A DNA stretch of 64,000 nucleotides from Eleusine coracana subsp. coracana (GCA_032690845.1 CM064426.1:41038101-41102100), one strand, 5' to 3'; counted from the stretch's first letter, positions 1 through 11,937 are shown. Notes: generated from the sequence alone by a model not told the origin. Numbers and translations: made by a program.

Positions 1-1
1 T

Positions 2-2903
2 ATCTTCATCCACCTATGTGAGGTGTTCTTGGGGATTTATCCTCATTTTGATACCATCAAAGAACTGTGTGTCTTGAAATCAAACAACAATAATGTTATA
101 GAAGGGGCCGGATTCCAACTTAGGAATAAATCCAAATACATTGATGTACCACTTCCATCAACAAACAAAGTTTGGCACGCGGACTGGTTTTACCATGGAA
201 ACCATACTCCACCTTTGTCAGAGAATACGGCCGAAGCCCCCAAGCCACGACCTGAGTGGTCAGCAAAGGCCCATCCAAACAAAAAGTCACAAGTTGATGC
301 CATATTAGAACACATTGCCTATCTCAAGTCCCAAGGTTACACTGGCGTACATGTTGCCGCAAGCTTCATATATCACCGCGTGCAGCCTATTAAAAAACAT
401 CATGTTCCTGGATGGAAGTTCGAACTAGGTTCAGACCCCACCATGGAAGTGCCAGAAACATTGTCAGAAAGGGAATTAACATTGCGGCTGGAAAACATAT
501 TTTCTTCACTACTTGGTTGGACTCCAGGTAGTGCGAAATGTGGACATCATTCCAAGACTGGCAGGAGTCCAGTAAGTTATCCACTTCTGTGCGTAAAAAT
601 TCAATACTTCATGCATTATGTTCAGCAATGAATAATACACAACTTATATTGCAGAATCTTGATGTATACGTGTCCAACCCCCTTCTGCCGCCGATGCCGC
701 AAAAGAAATCTCCCACTCAACCATCAGCTCCCAAGCGCTGAAAGGCACATATTGAAGATTCTGATGAAGAAGAATCGCGGGCTGAAAGAGTAGCCAGACT
801 TCAAGCGGAGGCAAAGAAGAAAACTCCAGAGAAAACCTCCACCACTTGGCGAGCCATGGATGATGAAGGACAAAATCAGCCGAGTGAAACTAGCAAGACA
901 AGCACCCATGAGACGACGCCAGACATGACAGGCGCCCCAAGGCCAACCAGCCCACCACCAAGAGTGTCAGGCATTAAATTCAAACGCTTAAATATCCATT
1001 TGATTGAAATATGTAAGTTTTGTCAATATAACTTAAAGCTTAAATATCCATTTGATTGAAATATGTAAGTTTTGTCAAATTGGTAGGTCGTCAGGGCGGT
1101 CGTCTTTTGAAGAAGCTCCGGCACAAAGTCCAATTCCCGAAAAAGCCCAGGAGACACCACAGGCCGAGTCATCCAAAGATGATGTCTCAGACCACTCGGC
1201 AAAGAAACCGAGTGAAAAAGGTGCACCCGAATCCACTCAGCCAGAAGATAACCAAGCTAAATCACCCAACATCCCGGACCTGAATACGTCTGAGATGGCA
1301 ACGGGTACTGATACTCCTGCCTCCACAGAGCCCGAAGAGCCATCACCGGTTTTTGAATCTATGCCAGAGCCAACATATGAATATCCAATCGGTCTGGAGG
1401 AAAATGTCATGCCGACTCCTATTCACCGAGTGGTAAGAGAAGGTGCCGCAGACCAGCCAACGCTGACTAGATCAATATATCATAGTGGCCAATTTGCCAT
1501 CACCGGATTTGATGAGTCGGCAGAGCAAGCGGATTTGAAAAATTTTGAAGAGCAAACAGAAAAAGCCTATCATTCCTTCCAGGTATTCCGTCCTTTTTGT
1601 CAATAATAATCACCGTTCCTGGTTATGAAATTTCAAACATATAACTTGCCATTATTACAGGCTCTGAAAACTCATATGGCCAATAAGAACAAGCTTCTAC
1701 AACTTGTCGAAAGGCATTGTGCAAAAGCCGTCGATTTAGAAGACCAACTTGCCAAAGAGAGACTGGAAGTAGGACGCTTATCAGTAGCGCTAAAAGCCCG
1801 TTCATCTCAAGTTGATGAACTTCAATTTGAGTTACAAGGTATGACACCAATATGGCTTATACCTTACACGTTATCTGTGTGACATGAACATTTAACCTCG
1901 TCCATACAGAGGCGTCGCGATCACTGGAACTGAAACAAAAACATGATGCCCAGGCAACCGCGCAAATTGCAAGTCTTGAAGGCCGCATAAGAGAACTAGA
2001 GTCATCTGCCCAAGCTCTTGAAACTTTGAAGGCCGAAAATCAAGAGTTACAAAAGCAGATCCAGGACTCGGCAGAGATCAAGAGAAATTTTAAAAAGCTT
2101 AAAGACGATCTCGAAACAATGCAACAAAAAAAAATTTGTGGAAGGAAAGAGCAGAAGGTAAAAATGAATTTACCTATATGTACAGGAGTATATTTATGCA
2201 CTAAAATGGTTGTTATTAACAGGCGCTGAAGAAATAATAAAAAGCCAGAAAGAAAGGAACATAAAGCTGGAAACCGAAGTTATCAAAGCCGAGAAGATTT
2301 TCAAAAAGGCTGTGGATGAGCTAAACCAATTCCAAAAAGCCTTCAATAAAATTGAAAAGTAAAAAGAAGACTATAAGGAAAAAGTCGCCACCCTAGAGGC
2401 TGAGAAAATAGAAGCCGAGAAACGCCTAAGAGGTAAATGTTTATTCAACTAATATCTTGATATTGAGTTCCATTGTGCTGGACATATATGATTATTGTGC
2501 TCCTGTAGGATCAAAGAGGTCCTATGAGCTATTGCAGAAGAAATTTATAGAGGGTGATGAAAACCTTCGATGGTCTCTTGCAGCTCTTCAGAAGGATGCA
2601 GAAGTGGTCGCCCAATACATATATCCTGAAGAAAAACCACCTCGATGTCAGGACCTGTTGACGAGGCTACAAGGAGCACCCGACCGACTGAAAGAACATG
2701 CTCGACATGTTGCAGAACTAGCTGGCGCACAGGTTCTGGCAATTGCAAAGTCCCACATCGCCAACATAGAGTTAGATGTGGTAGCCGAAGGCTTTCATGA
2801 AGATTTCTCTAATGAACAATGTGAAGCTCTCGTGGCTGAGGCGCAAAAAACAACTCACATATTAGCCGACCAGATAGAGCTAGATCCTTTACCTAAATTG
2901 TAA
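2..2903 (+). CDS. Spliced antisense ORF of the Tat element (putative gypsy-type transposon domain plus coiled coil)
   Basis: The reading frame is open from the window edge (the start is upstream) and continues through apparent exons 2-571, 655-about 1012, about 1087-1582, 1661-1838, 1910-2157, 2223-2432 and 2509-2903. Introns have GT..AG ends and are 65-85 bp, for example 572-654, 1583-1660, 1839-1909, 2158-2222 and 2433-2508. The N-terminal part resembles the grass domain called putative gypsy-type transposon (Transposase_28-like). The middle is acidic and Pro/Ser-rich; exons from 1661 on are heptad-rich coiled coil (Glu/Lys/Leu/Gln). In-frame stops near 739 (TGA) and 2360 (TAA) suggest a decayed copy. 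It lies opposite in sense to gag-pol, where Tat elements are known to carry an antisense ORF. The protein's function is unknown. The second intron boundary is uncertain because of a local duplication. Confidence 0.7.
986..1078 (+). repeat. 41-bp direct duplication at an intron boundary of the antisense gene
   Basis: A 41-bp stretch at 986-1026 recurs at 1038-1078, 52 bp apart, nearly identical. Each copy ends in a GTAAGT donor-like sequence, so the duplication creates two candidate donors ahead of the acceptor-like TTGGTAG ending about 1086. It probably arose within the element. Confidence 0.8.
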
Positions 2904-3398
2904 AAAATCATAGAGCTTAACATACTATGTTACCGCTCTGATATCGTAATATAATCAATGTTCGATAGACCGCTAAGGTCTAGATTCATTACCAGTATTG
3001 TAATGAATTATGTGTCACGCTGCTTCGTATATGTATTGTATAAACTCGTGTTAGACACTCACAACCAATACACAACTCATGTCAGCCCTCTAAACAATGC
3101 TCCCAATAGTCGATATGAACCATGGAGACTAAGAACTCACTCGGTCAAGCATATGCGAATTAGGAGAACTGCCTTGGTCCCTAACAGACGGCAAGAACCC
3201 TGGGGACTAAGTAACCCGCTTGGTCGACATGCACGAGTTAGAGTGATACCAAGTATCAGAATTTGAGTCATGATGTAAATAACAACAATTATTCACAAAA
3301 TTCATAAATTGCAAAATCAAATGTCATAACTATTGTGTATATATATTTAATAATAAAAATACAATAAATTATAATTACTAAGTATAAAAACGATGTAG
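2904..3398. repeat. Spacer between antisense ORF and integrase, with a degenerate ~75-bp duplication
   Basis: Positions about 3115-3182 and 3190-3245 are two diverged copies of one sequence (a gaaccNtggNgactaag core followed by a cNcggtcgacatgc-like stretch). The rest is AT-rich (3260-3400) with no ORF. It probably serves as 3' untranslated sequence for both the antisense transcript and the gag-pol transcript. Confidence 0.55.
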
Positions 3399-4560
3399 CT
3401 ATGAAACATTCCAGGAACTTTGAAGGTCCGATCCATCTTCATTCATCAATCGATAGGCGCCTAGCCGAGTGATTTCCTTTATAATAAAAGGTCCTTCCCA
3501 TGGAGGCGACAGCTTATGCTTGCCGACCTTAGACTGAACTTGCTTCAAAACAAGGTCGCCGACAGAAAAATCCCGTGTACGAACGTTTTTATCGTGATAA
3601 CATCGCAAACTTTGCTGGTACTTTGCCGACCGAATTACAGTGGCATCCCGTTGTTCCTCCAACAATAACAAGTCGTCACACCTATAGTCGTTCGAGGTTT
3701 TTTCGTCATACGCTACCACACGGGGGGAGGCAAAAAGAATCTCAGTGGGTAACATGGCTTCTGAGTCATAAACCAGAGAAAAAGGAGAGTTTCCGGTGGC
3801 ACGACTTACGTTGGTTCTAAGCCCCCACAACACATATGGTAATTCTCGAACCCATCGTCGAGCATATTTTTCCAATCGATCAAATATACGAGGCTTAATT
3901 CCGGAAAGTAGGAGGCCATTTGCTCTCTCAACCTGACCATTGCTCTGTGGATGGGCAACCGAGGCCCGCAAACTCTTTAAACTCCTCTGTTGTGAATTGA
4001 GTACCGTTGTCAGTGATTATCTTGTGAGGGGCACCAAACTGAGTGACTATTTAGGTCATAAACTCAATGGCCTTCTTTGTCGAAATCTTACCGACTGGCT
4101 TTGCTTCGACCCATTTAGAAAACTTGTCCACTGCTACAAAAAGGTGAGTAAAACCCCCTTGAGCTTTCATGAAAGGTCCGACAATGTCTAAACCCCACAC
4201 TAAAAACGGCCAAGTTATTGGTATATTTTGAAACTCTATAGGAGGTACGTGCATCTGACGAGCAAAGAACTGACAACCTTCACACTTTCGGACAATTTCC
4301 TTGGTATCAGCGCCGACGATCGGCCAATAAAACCCTTGCCTCATTGCTTTGGCCGCAATTGTGGATGAGCCTACGTGATTCCCACAAATGCCAATGTGGA
4401 TGTTTCCTAATATAGCTATGCCTTCAACCTGAGACAAGCATTTCATCAGTACTCCATGTGGGCTTTGCTTGTACAGGTGATGGTCAACTATATGATATGA
4501 ACGTGACTTGCGAATAATCCAGAGGGCTTCGTGTTTGTCGGTCGGTAATATATCATGATC
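3399..4560 (-). pseudogene. Integrase of Tat element 1, frameshifted
   Basis: The N-terminal part (about 4051-4560) shows a zinc-binding HHCC pattern ending in CEGC, then the core start WGLDIVGPF with the first catalytic Asp. That frame stops at 4051. The core continues in another frame at 3399-3971 with HPQSNGQVERAN, which carries the catalytic Glu, and a C-terminal region ending in WEGPFIIKEI. The segment with the second Asp lies in the frameshifted gap (about 3960-4060). The enzyme would join element cDNA to host DNA; this copy cannot be translated through. Confidence 0.85.
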
Positions 4561-4569
4561 TAGATAATC

Positions 4570-5343
4570 AATAAAGAGAGTTCGCCAATCTACCTCAACG
4601 ACAGCTACATGCGGTGCTACCCCCGCCTTTAGTGCCGACTGCTCCATAGTTTGCTGGGTTAGTACAGATGGCTTATGCAGATCATCAAGGAATACTCCGT
4701 CGGGTATTTTAAATCTGCTAGACCCAAGTTTGGCCAGTTCATCCGCTTCTTCATTGTACTTTCGCAGGACGTGTTTATACTCAATGCCATCAAACTTGTC
4801 TTCGAACTTCCGAACTTCGATGCAGTAGGCTGTCATGCTTTCGTGGGAACAACACCACTCCTTCGTTACTTGATTTATAACTAGTGCCGAGTCACCAGAG
4901 ACACTTATCCTTTGGACGCCGAGTGAGATAGCCGTTCGAAGTCCATGTAGCAGCGCCTCATACTCTGCAGCATTGTTAGAGGCACGAAAGTGCATTCGAA
5001 GAACGTACCGCAACTTGGCTCCGTCAGGAGATACCAGTATGACTCCTGCTCCGGCGCCTTCTAGTTGTAAGGAGCCTTCAAACGCCATCTTCCAATAGCA
5101 TAATTCTTGTGAGTCAGGAGGTAACTCACATTCTGTCCACTCGGCGACAAAGTCCGACAAAGCTTGACCTTTTATCGAATCACGTGACTTAAAGGTGATA
5201 TCATATGATTGAAGCTCAATAGCCCATTTGGCGATTTTCCCAGTGGCATCTCTGTTGTGAAGCAATTCGCCTAGGCCGAACGACGTGTGAACCTCAATTG
5301 GATGATCCTTAAAGTAATGCTTCAACTTCCTAGATGTCATCAA
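4570..5343 (-). pseudogene. Archaeal-type second RNase H (aRNH) of Tat element 1
   Basis: This domain follows the ordinary RT-RNase H and precedes integrase in the same frame as the integrase N-terminus. Recognisable blocks are GAGAGVIL, NNAAEYEALLHGL (catalytic Glu) and SGDSALVINQV (catalytic Asp), with NEEADELAKLGS at the end. The first acidic site reads AFEGS where the family has FDGS, a conservative Asp-to-Glu change that may impair metal binding. A second RNase H of this type is the defining feature of the Tat lineage. Confidence 0.85.
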
Positions 5344-5367
5344 TAATGCATAAATTAATTTCTAAAG

Positions 5368-5739
5368 CTAGAAGTACCGTACCTTGGATTCTGATAAGAC
5401 TTCACTGATGAAATATACTGGTCGTTGCACCTTTTGAGCCTTGCCATCTTCCGCCCGCTCCACCGCCAGCACAGTACTGACTACGTGTTTGGTTGCGGAA
5501 ATATACAGCTGCAAAAGTTCCTTTGGCTCCGGGGGAGTTAAGACTAGAGGACGACTAATAAAAGCCTTAAAATCATCAAAATCTTTCTGTGCATCGTCAG
5601 TCCAGATGAATGATCCTTGCTTCTTGAGTAATCGAAAGAAGGGTAAGCCTCGGACGCCGAGCCGAGATACAAACCAACTGAGCAAAGCTATACAACCGGT
5701 GAGCTTTTGAATGTCTTTTTGCGAGTGTGGAGGTCCCAT
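5368..5739 (-). pseudogene. RT connection and first RNase H of Tat element 1
   Basis: Begins directly after an in-frame TGA that ends the RT frame (..NAIL stop MGPPHS..). It contains the KLTG..LSWFVSRL connection and the RNase H start (LQLYISATKHVVSTVL) and runs into YFISEVLSESKVRYF before stopping. Between 5343 and 5368 the frame is broken again. Removal of RNA from the RNA:DNA hybrid would be its role. Confidence 0.8.
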
Positions 5740-6525
5740 TCATAATATGGCATTTACCTTTTCTGGATTAGCTTCAATCCCTCTGTGTGATACCAAAAAA
5801 CCAAGTAATTTTCCTGATGGGACCCCAAAGACGCATTTTTCCGGATTTAACTTTATGTTGTATTTCTGAAGGTTGTCGAATGTTTCATCTAGGTCGGATA
5901 TTAAGTCGGTGGAGAGCCGAGTCTTGACTACCACGTCAACGTAAGCCTCGATATTCCTTCCTATCTGGTTGTGCAAACATCGCTGCATGGTCCGCTGGTA
6001 GGTGGCGCCAACATTTTTCAGGCCAAAGGGCATTGTTGTATAACAGAAGGCTCTGAACAGCGTGATGAACGAGGTTTTAAGCTGGTCAGATTGGTTTAAG
6101 GGAATCTGATGGTACCCTGAATAGACATCTAAGAAGCACAACAAAGCACATCCAGCCGTCAAATCGACCACTTGATCAATTCGTGGGAGAGTGAACGGAT
6201 CTTTTGGACAAGCTTGGTTAAGGCCGGTGTAGTCCACACACATCCGCCACTCCTTATTCTTCTTCCGCACCAGAACTGGGTTAGCCAACCAGTCGGGGTG
6301 AAAAACTTCTTTGATGAAAAAGGCTGCCAGCAGTCGGCCAATTTCTTTCCTAATTGCATCCTTTCGGTCTTGCGAGAATAGTCTAAGCCGTTGTCTTACT
6401 GGCTTGGCGTTTTCGCGAATGTGAAGTTTGTGCTCAACCTTTTCCCTTGGAACACCTGGCATATCAGAAGGTTTCCGTGCAAATATATCTTTATTATTTC
6501 TAAGAAAAAGGATGAGCGCACTTTC
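5740..6525 (-). pseudogene. Reverse transcriptase of Tat element 1, active site lost
   Basis: The palm and fingers are recognisable: VLVRKKNKEWRMCVDYTGLN, FLDVYSGYHQIPL and TTMPFGLKN in order. The polymerase box that should read Tyr-Val-Asp-Asp reads EAYVDVVVKT: the second Asp is Val (codon on the minus strand at 5932-5934). That Asp binds catalytic metal in all RTs, so the copy should be inactive. The frame ends in a TGA at the RT/RNase H boundary. Confidence 0.9.
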
Positions 6526-7560
6526 CTATTTATCTCCTAAATTGACCCTAATATTGGTGGTCTTAGATACATTATTGTCATCTAGGCTAATCTTCTTGGA
6601 CTCCACGGCGTCCACCTGTACTGCAGTCTTCATCGTTTTCTTTGGAGCAGGGTCAAGCGTGGCCTCCTCCGCTGTTGCAATTGCTTCCTTTAGCTTGGCC
6701 AGCTCCAATGCTGCTACCATCTTCTCGGTCAACTCATAACTGCCGTTGTCGCAATCATATGAAGTCCGCACATCCGAGTGGATTGATATGACACCGTTTG
6801 GTCCTGGCAGCTTCATCATCATATAAGGATAATGAGGTACCACCATGAATTTAGTGATGGCTGGCCATCCTATAATGGCGTGATACGTAGAGTCGAGGTT
6901 GGCGACCTCGAAGGTAACTCGCTCCGTCCTGTAGTTTTCCCGAGTGCCAAAATTCACGGGCAAAGTGATTTGTCCTAGAGGGACTGTTTGCATGCCCGGG
7001 ATCACACCATGAAATGGCGATCGACTCGGCTTGAGTTTCGTCAAAGGTATGCCAAGCTCCTTGAAGGTTTTCACAAAAAGGATGTCCAGGCTGCTACCAC
7101 CAGCTACGAGTACCCAATTTAGCCAAACTCGGTTAACAGTCGGCGTTAGCACTAAGGGATATTTCCCAGGCCTGGGGATGTGATCCGGATGGTTGGACCG
7201 ATCAAAAGTAATTGGAACCTCTGACCATCACAAATATTGAGGTACCACTGGTGAGACCGAGTGGACCTCTCTGTAGAGGACCTTCTGCTGACGCTTCGAG
7301 TCGGCCGTAGACCGGCCATGGATGTAATTGACCTCGCGTTCGGGGTCTTGGAAGTCCTCCTTGTCCTCGTCTTGGTTGTCCTTGTCTGAATCCTTTTTGC
7401 CACCATTGGGGATCCAGGGGCGTTCTTTGCAGACCTTCAAGGCGTGATGGGTAAAATTTTTCAGCTTGAAATATTCCCTGGCTTTATGAGCTCCATCATG
7501 TAGCAGGCAAGGGCCATCGAGCATCTTATCGAAGTCATCCTAAGTGACTACTTTCCTCCT
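6526..7560 (-). pseudogene. Zinc-knuckle linker and protease of Tat element 1, protease active site lost
   Basis: Positions 7228-7524 encode a CLLHDGAHKAREYF motif, the Tat variant of the gag zinc knuckle, with Tyr where a final Cys is expected. A frame break near 7150 follows, then the protease (6526-7152) with LVAGGSSLDILF, HAIIGWPAI and a long linker towards RT. The retroviral-type protease needs Asp in the DGGSS-like triad; here it is Ala (codon at 7102-7104). The protein would otherwise process Gag-Pol. Confidence 0.8.
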
Positions 7561-7661
7561 GGTCGGGCGCTCGGTGGTGGCCACCGTTTGGTCTTGCTTG
7601 TGCTTCCTATCGCCGTCCTTGCGTAATCGGATGGACCCGACTGGTTCCTCAGGGTCACCTC

Positions 7662-9463
7662 CTAGAACTGGCAAACCTGAAATAGTGCCGAATTGCCAGT
7701 AGCATATTTGTCGACCGTAGTGAATAATTCTTTGGCTGACAGTCTGCCGGCGGCATCCAACCTTCCAATCTTCTTTATTAGGTCATCGTCGCGGAGTCCT
7801 CCCTGAAAGGCGGCGACAACCTGAGGATCCGAGATGTTAGGGATGGTATTTTTGACTCGGTAGAAGCGTTGGATGTACTCTCGAAGAGGCTCCCGGTCTC
7901 GCTGCTTGATCCGGCTGAGTTTCCACTGATTCCCTGGTCTGTCGAAGGTGGCTTGAAAATTTTCCATGAACTGCCGACAAAGATCTACCCAGGAGGTGAT
8001 AGAGTTATCAGGCAGATTAGTGAGCCAAGTTCTTGCTGCTGGGGCTAAGCACACATGCAAGTAGTTGGCCATGACAAAGCTATCACCGCCGAGACCTCGT
8101 ATGGCTATCGAATAGATGTGAAGCCAGTCACGCGGGTCCATCTTGCCGTCATACTTCTCAATGCCGACTGGCTTGAAGCCGACCGGCCAGCTGACGGTTC
8201 GAGGTTCCCGAGTGAAGGCTCGGATGCCAGCCTCCTCGTCATAATCATCGGCGGCCGGAGTACGTTCTCGTTCGCGGCCGGACTCTCGGTAATATCTATC
8301 ATCGTGGCGGCCCTCGTCCCGTCGATCGTGGTAATGATCTTCTAAATATGGCTGCCGTCTATTGTCATGCTCATAGTCGACATAACCGCGCCGATGTCGT
8401 TCATCTTCATACTCTCGACGGGCCGCATCGTCGCGCTCTCGGTATCTGTTGTCCAACCGAACCCGCGCATCACGTGGTGGTATGCCCTTGCGCAGGTTGG
8501 CACTCAGATGTCGATCATGGTACTCTGCAATAGGCCTACGCTGGGAACAGTAGGCGGGGTTGCCTCCCGGTTGGAGCACTGTCGGTCTCTTCTATCCTCC
8601 CTGGGCAAAGAACTAGCGGCTCCAGAGACTGATTTAGTCGGCGTGGAACATGCCGCATGCATCCCCAGTACAGCCGCGGCCCTGATATGCGCTTTCAAAT
8701 GGTTGACCTGAGGTGTCAACTCTGGGGAGACTTGGAGCAGGGGCTCTATTGTTTGCAGGAGAGTTGCCGCAGCCGTAATGTTGTGTTGTGGGGTCTTGAA
8801 GATGTCCTCACCATCAAGTTTTAAGGTGAGGTCTCCCATATCTAAGTTTTGCACGACTCGGGGTCTCTGCTGAGCGTCCGGTCTTCGAAGCGAGGGGGTG
8901 GCGGCGTCTGGATCACCGTCTTCGAGGTCGGTTTCATGTCCGTCTACACGCGGCGCAGTACCGCGCACGGCAGCATCCGCCGATGTTTCGCCGTCTACTT
9001 GCCCCTGAGCTGCAGGTGCTACCATGAATACCTCGTGGAAATAAGAGGAACAACTCTCTGAATCACTCAGCTCTTCAATCAAGTCCAAGAGTGACTCACT
9101 TTCGAGACCGATTGCTGCGATGAATCTTGATTCGTCGAAAAATTTGGGATCTTCGTCGGACTGGTCCATGTGACGAGCCGGGAGATCAACCGTAGTATAA
9201 CCCGAATTGACCAAGGTTGCCAATCGGGGTATTGCGGACAACGTTGAGTTGCCGCCCGGAAGGGTTTCCGCCTGGAAAGCTATTGCCGCGTTGTTGAGGC
9301 CGAGCGGGAGTCGGCCAGCCGGATTGCTCTGGTCGGTCGAGGCAGCATCTAAGTAGGCCGTGCCCTCACGCTTGATGAGGTTCCCGTGCTGGTCGGTGAT
9401 GAGACTAACAGTGCTAAAGCAGATCTTGTCTCCCGGGTGAAACTTGATGTCGACGAAAGCCAT
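7662..9463 (-). pseudogene. Gag of Tat element 1, one frameshift
   Basis: I start it at the ATG at 9461-9463 (MAFVDIKFHPG), just after the primer-binding region; an ATG at 9580 would lie inside the LTR. The first frame runs to 8504 and the second begins before 8579, so one indel near 8575 separates them. The second part holds an Arg/Asp/Tyr-rich region, then a retrotransposon gag core (about residues 130-300): GFKPVGIEKYDGKMDPRD, WVDLCRQFMENF and LREYIQRFYRVKN. It would form the particle. Confidence 0.85.
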
Positions 9464-9492
9464 CGATTTCGACGAAGCTACACTCAACGCTG

Positions 9493-9512
9493 CCCCTTCC
9501 TGGCGCGCCAAC
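9493..9512 (-). promoter_or_regulatory. Primer-binding region of Tat element 1
   Basis: Directly after the 5' LTR, two bases from its CA end, the minus strand reads TTGGCGCGCCAGGAAGGGG. This GC-rich block is in the position where the tRNA primer anneals and is similar in related grass elements. I do not assign the tRNA. Confidence 0.7.
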
Positions 9513-9912
9513 TGTCGAGAGATATTCTCGATAGTAGATCTAAGTTTGTGTATGAGTATGAAAGACCAATGGACACACAAGATGCAAGGTTTAGATAGGT
9601 TCGGGCCTCCCGGAGGATAACAACCCTGCGCCCTGTGTTCTGTAGTGTATTATTTGGGATGGATCCCTCCAAAAGAGCCCCTGCCCCTCCTTATATATTC
9701 GGGGGGCAGGGTTACATGGTAAGTGTCTTAGTCGGTTATAACATGATCTCCGACTATGACTCTATCTAACTTTCTATCTCTAATATTGACTTGTCGTGTA
9801 CTCCAAGTAACAATCCGAATAGTTATCTTCATGGGTCTTCATCTTTGTTGGACCCTAGCCCACTCGGCAATATATCCAAGTGGCGAGGTATCCCTGGTAT
9901 ATACATACCACA
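9513..9912 (-). repeat. 5' LTR of Tat element 1
   Basis: About 400 bp with TG..CA ends. The plus strand starts TGTCGAGAGATATT and ends ATACATACCACA; the outer end is inferred from the length and CA terminus. It shares blocks such as ATAGGTTCGGGCC, GTCCTGTGTTCT-like and CCTTATATAT-like sequence, in the same order, with the solo LTR at 21829-22226. The minus strand has a TATATAAGG promoter-like site near 9690. Confidence 0.8.
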
Positions 9913-10177
9913 GACACATTTCAAGGATAGGTTGAATTTTTAAGGCATAAAGACATTGCCTAAAAATTCGGTAAAAATCATGTAAATTCAAGCCATCATG
10001 TGAGGTTCACCCAGAAATTTTGTTTGGCATAAGGTTGCATTCAAAAATTTTGAGTTCCTTCACAAAACATGAATTTTGGCCAAAATTTGAATTAAATTCA
10101 AACTTGTATGAAATGCTTATGTAATGAAAATGAATGATCATGTCCAGTAACATGTCATTAGGATTTGGAATGTTACA
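9913..10177 (-). repeat. 3' LTR fragment of the Tekay-type element
   Basis: The minus strand begins TGTAACATTCC right after the purine tract, a start common in this family. The fragment ends at 9912/9913 where the Tat LTR was inserted; the remainder should lie beyond the left edge of the window. Confidence 0.7.
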
Positions 10178-10610
10178 AGATCTCCCCCCCCCCCCCCCCC
10201 ATAAAAGAATCTCGTCCTGAGATTCACTTGGATTTTAAAATATAGAGTGAAAATGATTGGAAAAGTGTCAAGATTTTGATATGAGAGAAGGGGATAAACC
10301 AGTCATACATGGAAGGGGAAAACACCATATTGACCAAGACCAAACTGGATAACGATAGGAGTTCATTGCCAAAACTGAAATGAGGCTTTTCTCTAAATTC
10401 CATACCATTCCAATTTTCAGTTCATTAGTATGGCATAGAGAGAAAACAAGAATATTGGAAAGGAGGTATCCAAAGGAAGCAATGATCATAGAGTGGACAT
10501 CTCAAACTTGATAGCTTTGAATTTGATGCAAGTAAGAACAAGGATATTTTTTAATATAAAAAGGGTGCAAAGAATAAGCCTCAGATTTTTGGCAAGATCT
10601 TCATACCATA
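10178..10610 (-). other. Polypurine tract and 3' untranslated region of the Tekay-type element
   Basis: A run of 17 C on the plus strand (10184-10200) is G17 on the minus strand, preceded by a CAGGACGAGATTCTTTTAT-like block typical of this family just before the 3' LTR. It would prime plus-strand DNA synthesis. The rest to 10610 is non-coding. Confidence 0.65.
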
Positions 10611-11930
10611 AGAAACTAAAAATAACTCAGGATAGTTAGCTCTAAGTTCATCCTCTCGCTCCAAAGTCGCTTCTCTTTCGGTATGGCCACTCTATTGCAA
10701 CGTTCAAGAATTTTGTGGTTTGATTATGAGTCTTCCTTTCAGCTTCATCTGGAATTCTAATCGGATGTTCTTTATATGAGAGATCAGGTGTAAGCGCAAG
10801 TTCATCAAGATTCTTCAGTTCAGTTGGAACTCGAAGGCATTTCTTGAGTTGAGAGACAAGGAACACGTCATGAATATTGGAGAGAGTTGGATGGAGTTCC
10901 AATTGGTATGCCACTTTTCCTCTTTTTCCTATGATGCAAAAAGGACCAATATATCGAGGAGCCAATTTTCCGTTTACTTGGAACCTTTTTAAACCTTTAA
11001 AGAGGGAACCTTGAGATAGACATGATCACCAATTTCAAATTCAAGTGCCCAACGACGATGATTGGCCTAATGCTTTTGACGGGATTGAGCTGACTGTAAC
11101 CTTTCTTGAATGGTCTTGACCATTTCTTCAGCTTCTAGAACAATATCTGGTCCAAAATATGGTTGTTCACCCGATTCGGACCAATTGAAAGGAGTTCGGC
11201 AACATAAAGTGCCTCATATGGAGACATTTGGATGCTAGCTTGATAACTATTGTTATATGAAAATTCTGCAAAGGGTAGGCATACATCCCATTTCTTCTCA
11301 TATATGAGTGCACATGCTCGAAGCATGTCTTCTAACACTTGGTTCACTCTTTCAGCTTGTCCTCTGGTTTGGGGATGATATGCGCAGCTTTGGAGCAAAT
11401 TGGTATTCATGGCCACGTGAAGATGTTGTCAAAACTAAGAGACAAATTGTGAACCATGATCTGAAATAATCCTTACCGAAACACCATGAAGACACAAAAT
11501 CCAGGAAAGATAAAGCTCAACATACTTCTCCACTCGATAGTTAGTCTTGACCGAAAGAAAATGTGCAGATTTGGTTGGTCGGTTTACAATGACCCAAATA
11601 GAGTCATAACCTTGAGAAGTCCTTGGCAAACGGGTAAAGGTTGAAGTGTACTGGCTGGCTTGAGATGTTCAGCTTTAACTCGCTGACACACATCACACTC
11701 AGATACATACCAAGCAATTTATCTCTTCATTCTTGTCCACCAAAATTGTTGCTTGAGATCATTGTACATTTTGGTGCTCCCCGGGTGGATAGAGAACATT
11801 GACTCATGAGCTTCATCAAGAATTTTCTTTCTAAGTTCAGAAACTTTTGGAACCAAAAGACGAGTTCTGAACCATAGAACACCATGCTCATCCAATAGGA
11901 AACATTTTGCCTTACCTTCTTTCATTTTCT
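10611..11930 (-). pseudogene. Integrase with chromodomain, Tekay-type
   Basis: The zinc-binding region lies at 11719-11925 (EAHESMFSIHPGS). The core follows in a separate segment at 11435-11629 with IISDHGSQFVS (second Asp), and at 11135-11416 HPQTRGQAERVNQ supplies the Glu. The C-terminal module (10648-10965) has APRYIGPF, VAYQLELHP and FLVSQLKKCL. The chromodomain end is recovered one frame over as ATLEREDELRANYPEL (about 10611-10665). At least four frame breaks or stops. The chromodomain would target integration to heterochromatin. Confidence 0.85.
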
Positions 11931-11937
11931 CCCTAAT

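Larger units (their letters stand above)
1..9912 (-). mobile_element. Tat-lineage Ty3/gypsy LTR retrotransposon, 3' end outside window
   Basis: Minus-strand order is 5' LTR (9513-9912), primer-binding region, gag, protease, RT, RNase H, a second archaeal-type RNase H, then integrase, with an antisense ORF between integrase and the missing 3' LTR. Dual RNase H and an antisense ORF downstream of integrase are known hallmarks of the Tat lineage (RIRE2/Retand/Grande type). The coding region is broken by at least two frameshifts and an in-frame stop, and protease and RT have lost catalytic residues, so the copy is dead. It sits in the 3' LTR of the Tekay-type element that continues at 9913. The target-site duplication cannot be checked because the other end lies outside the window. 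Confidence 0.9.
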
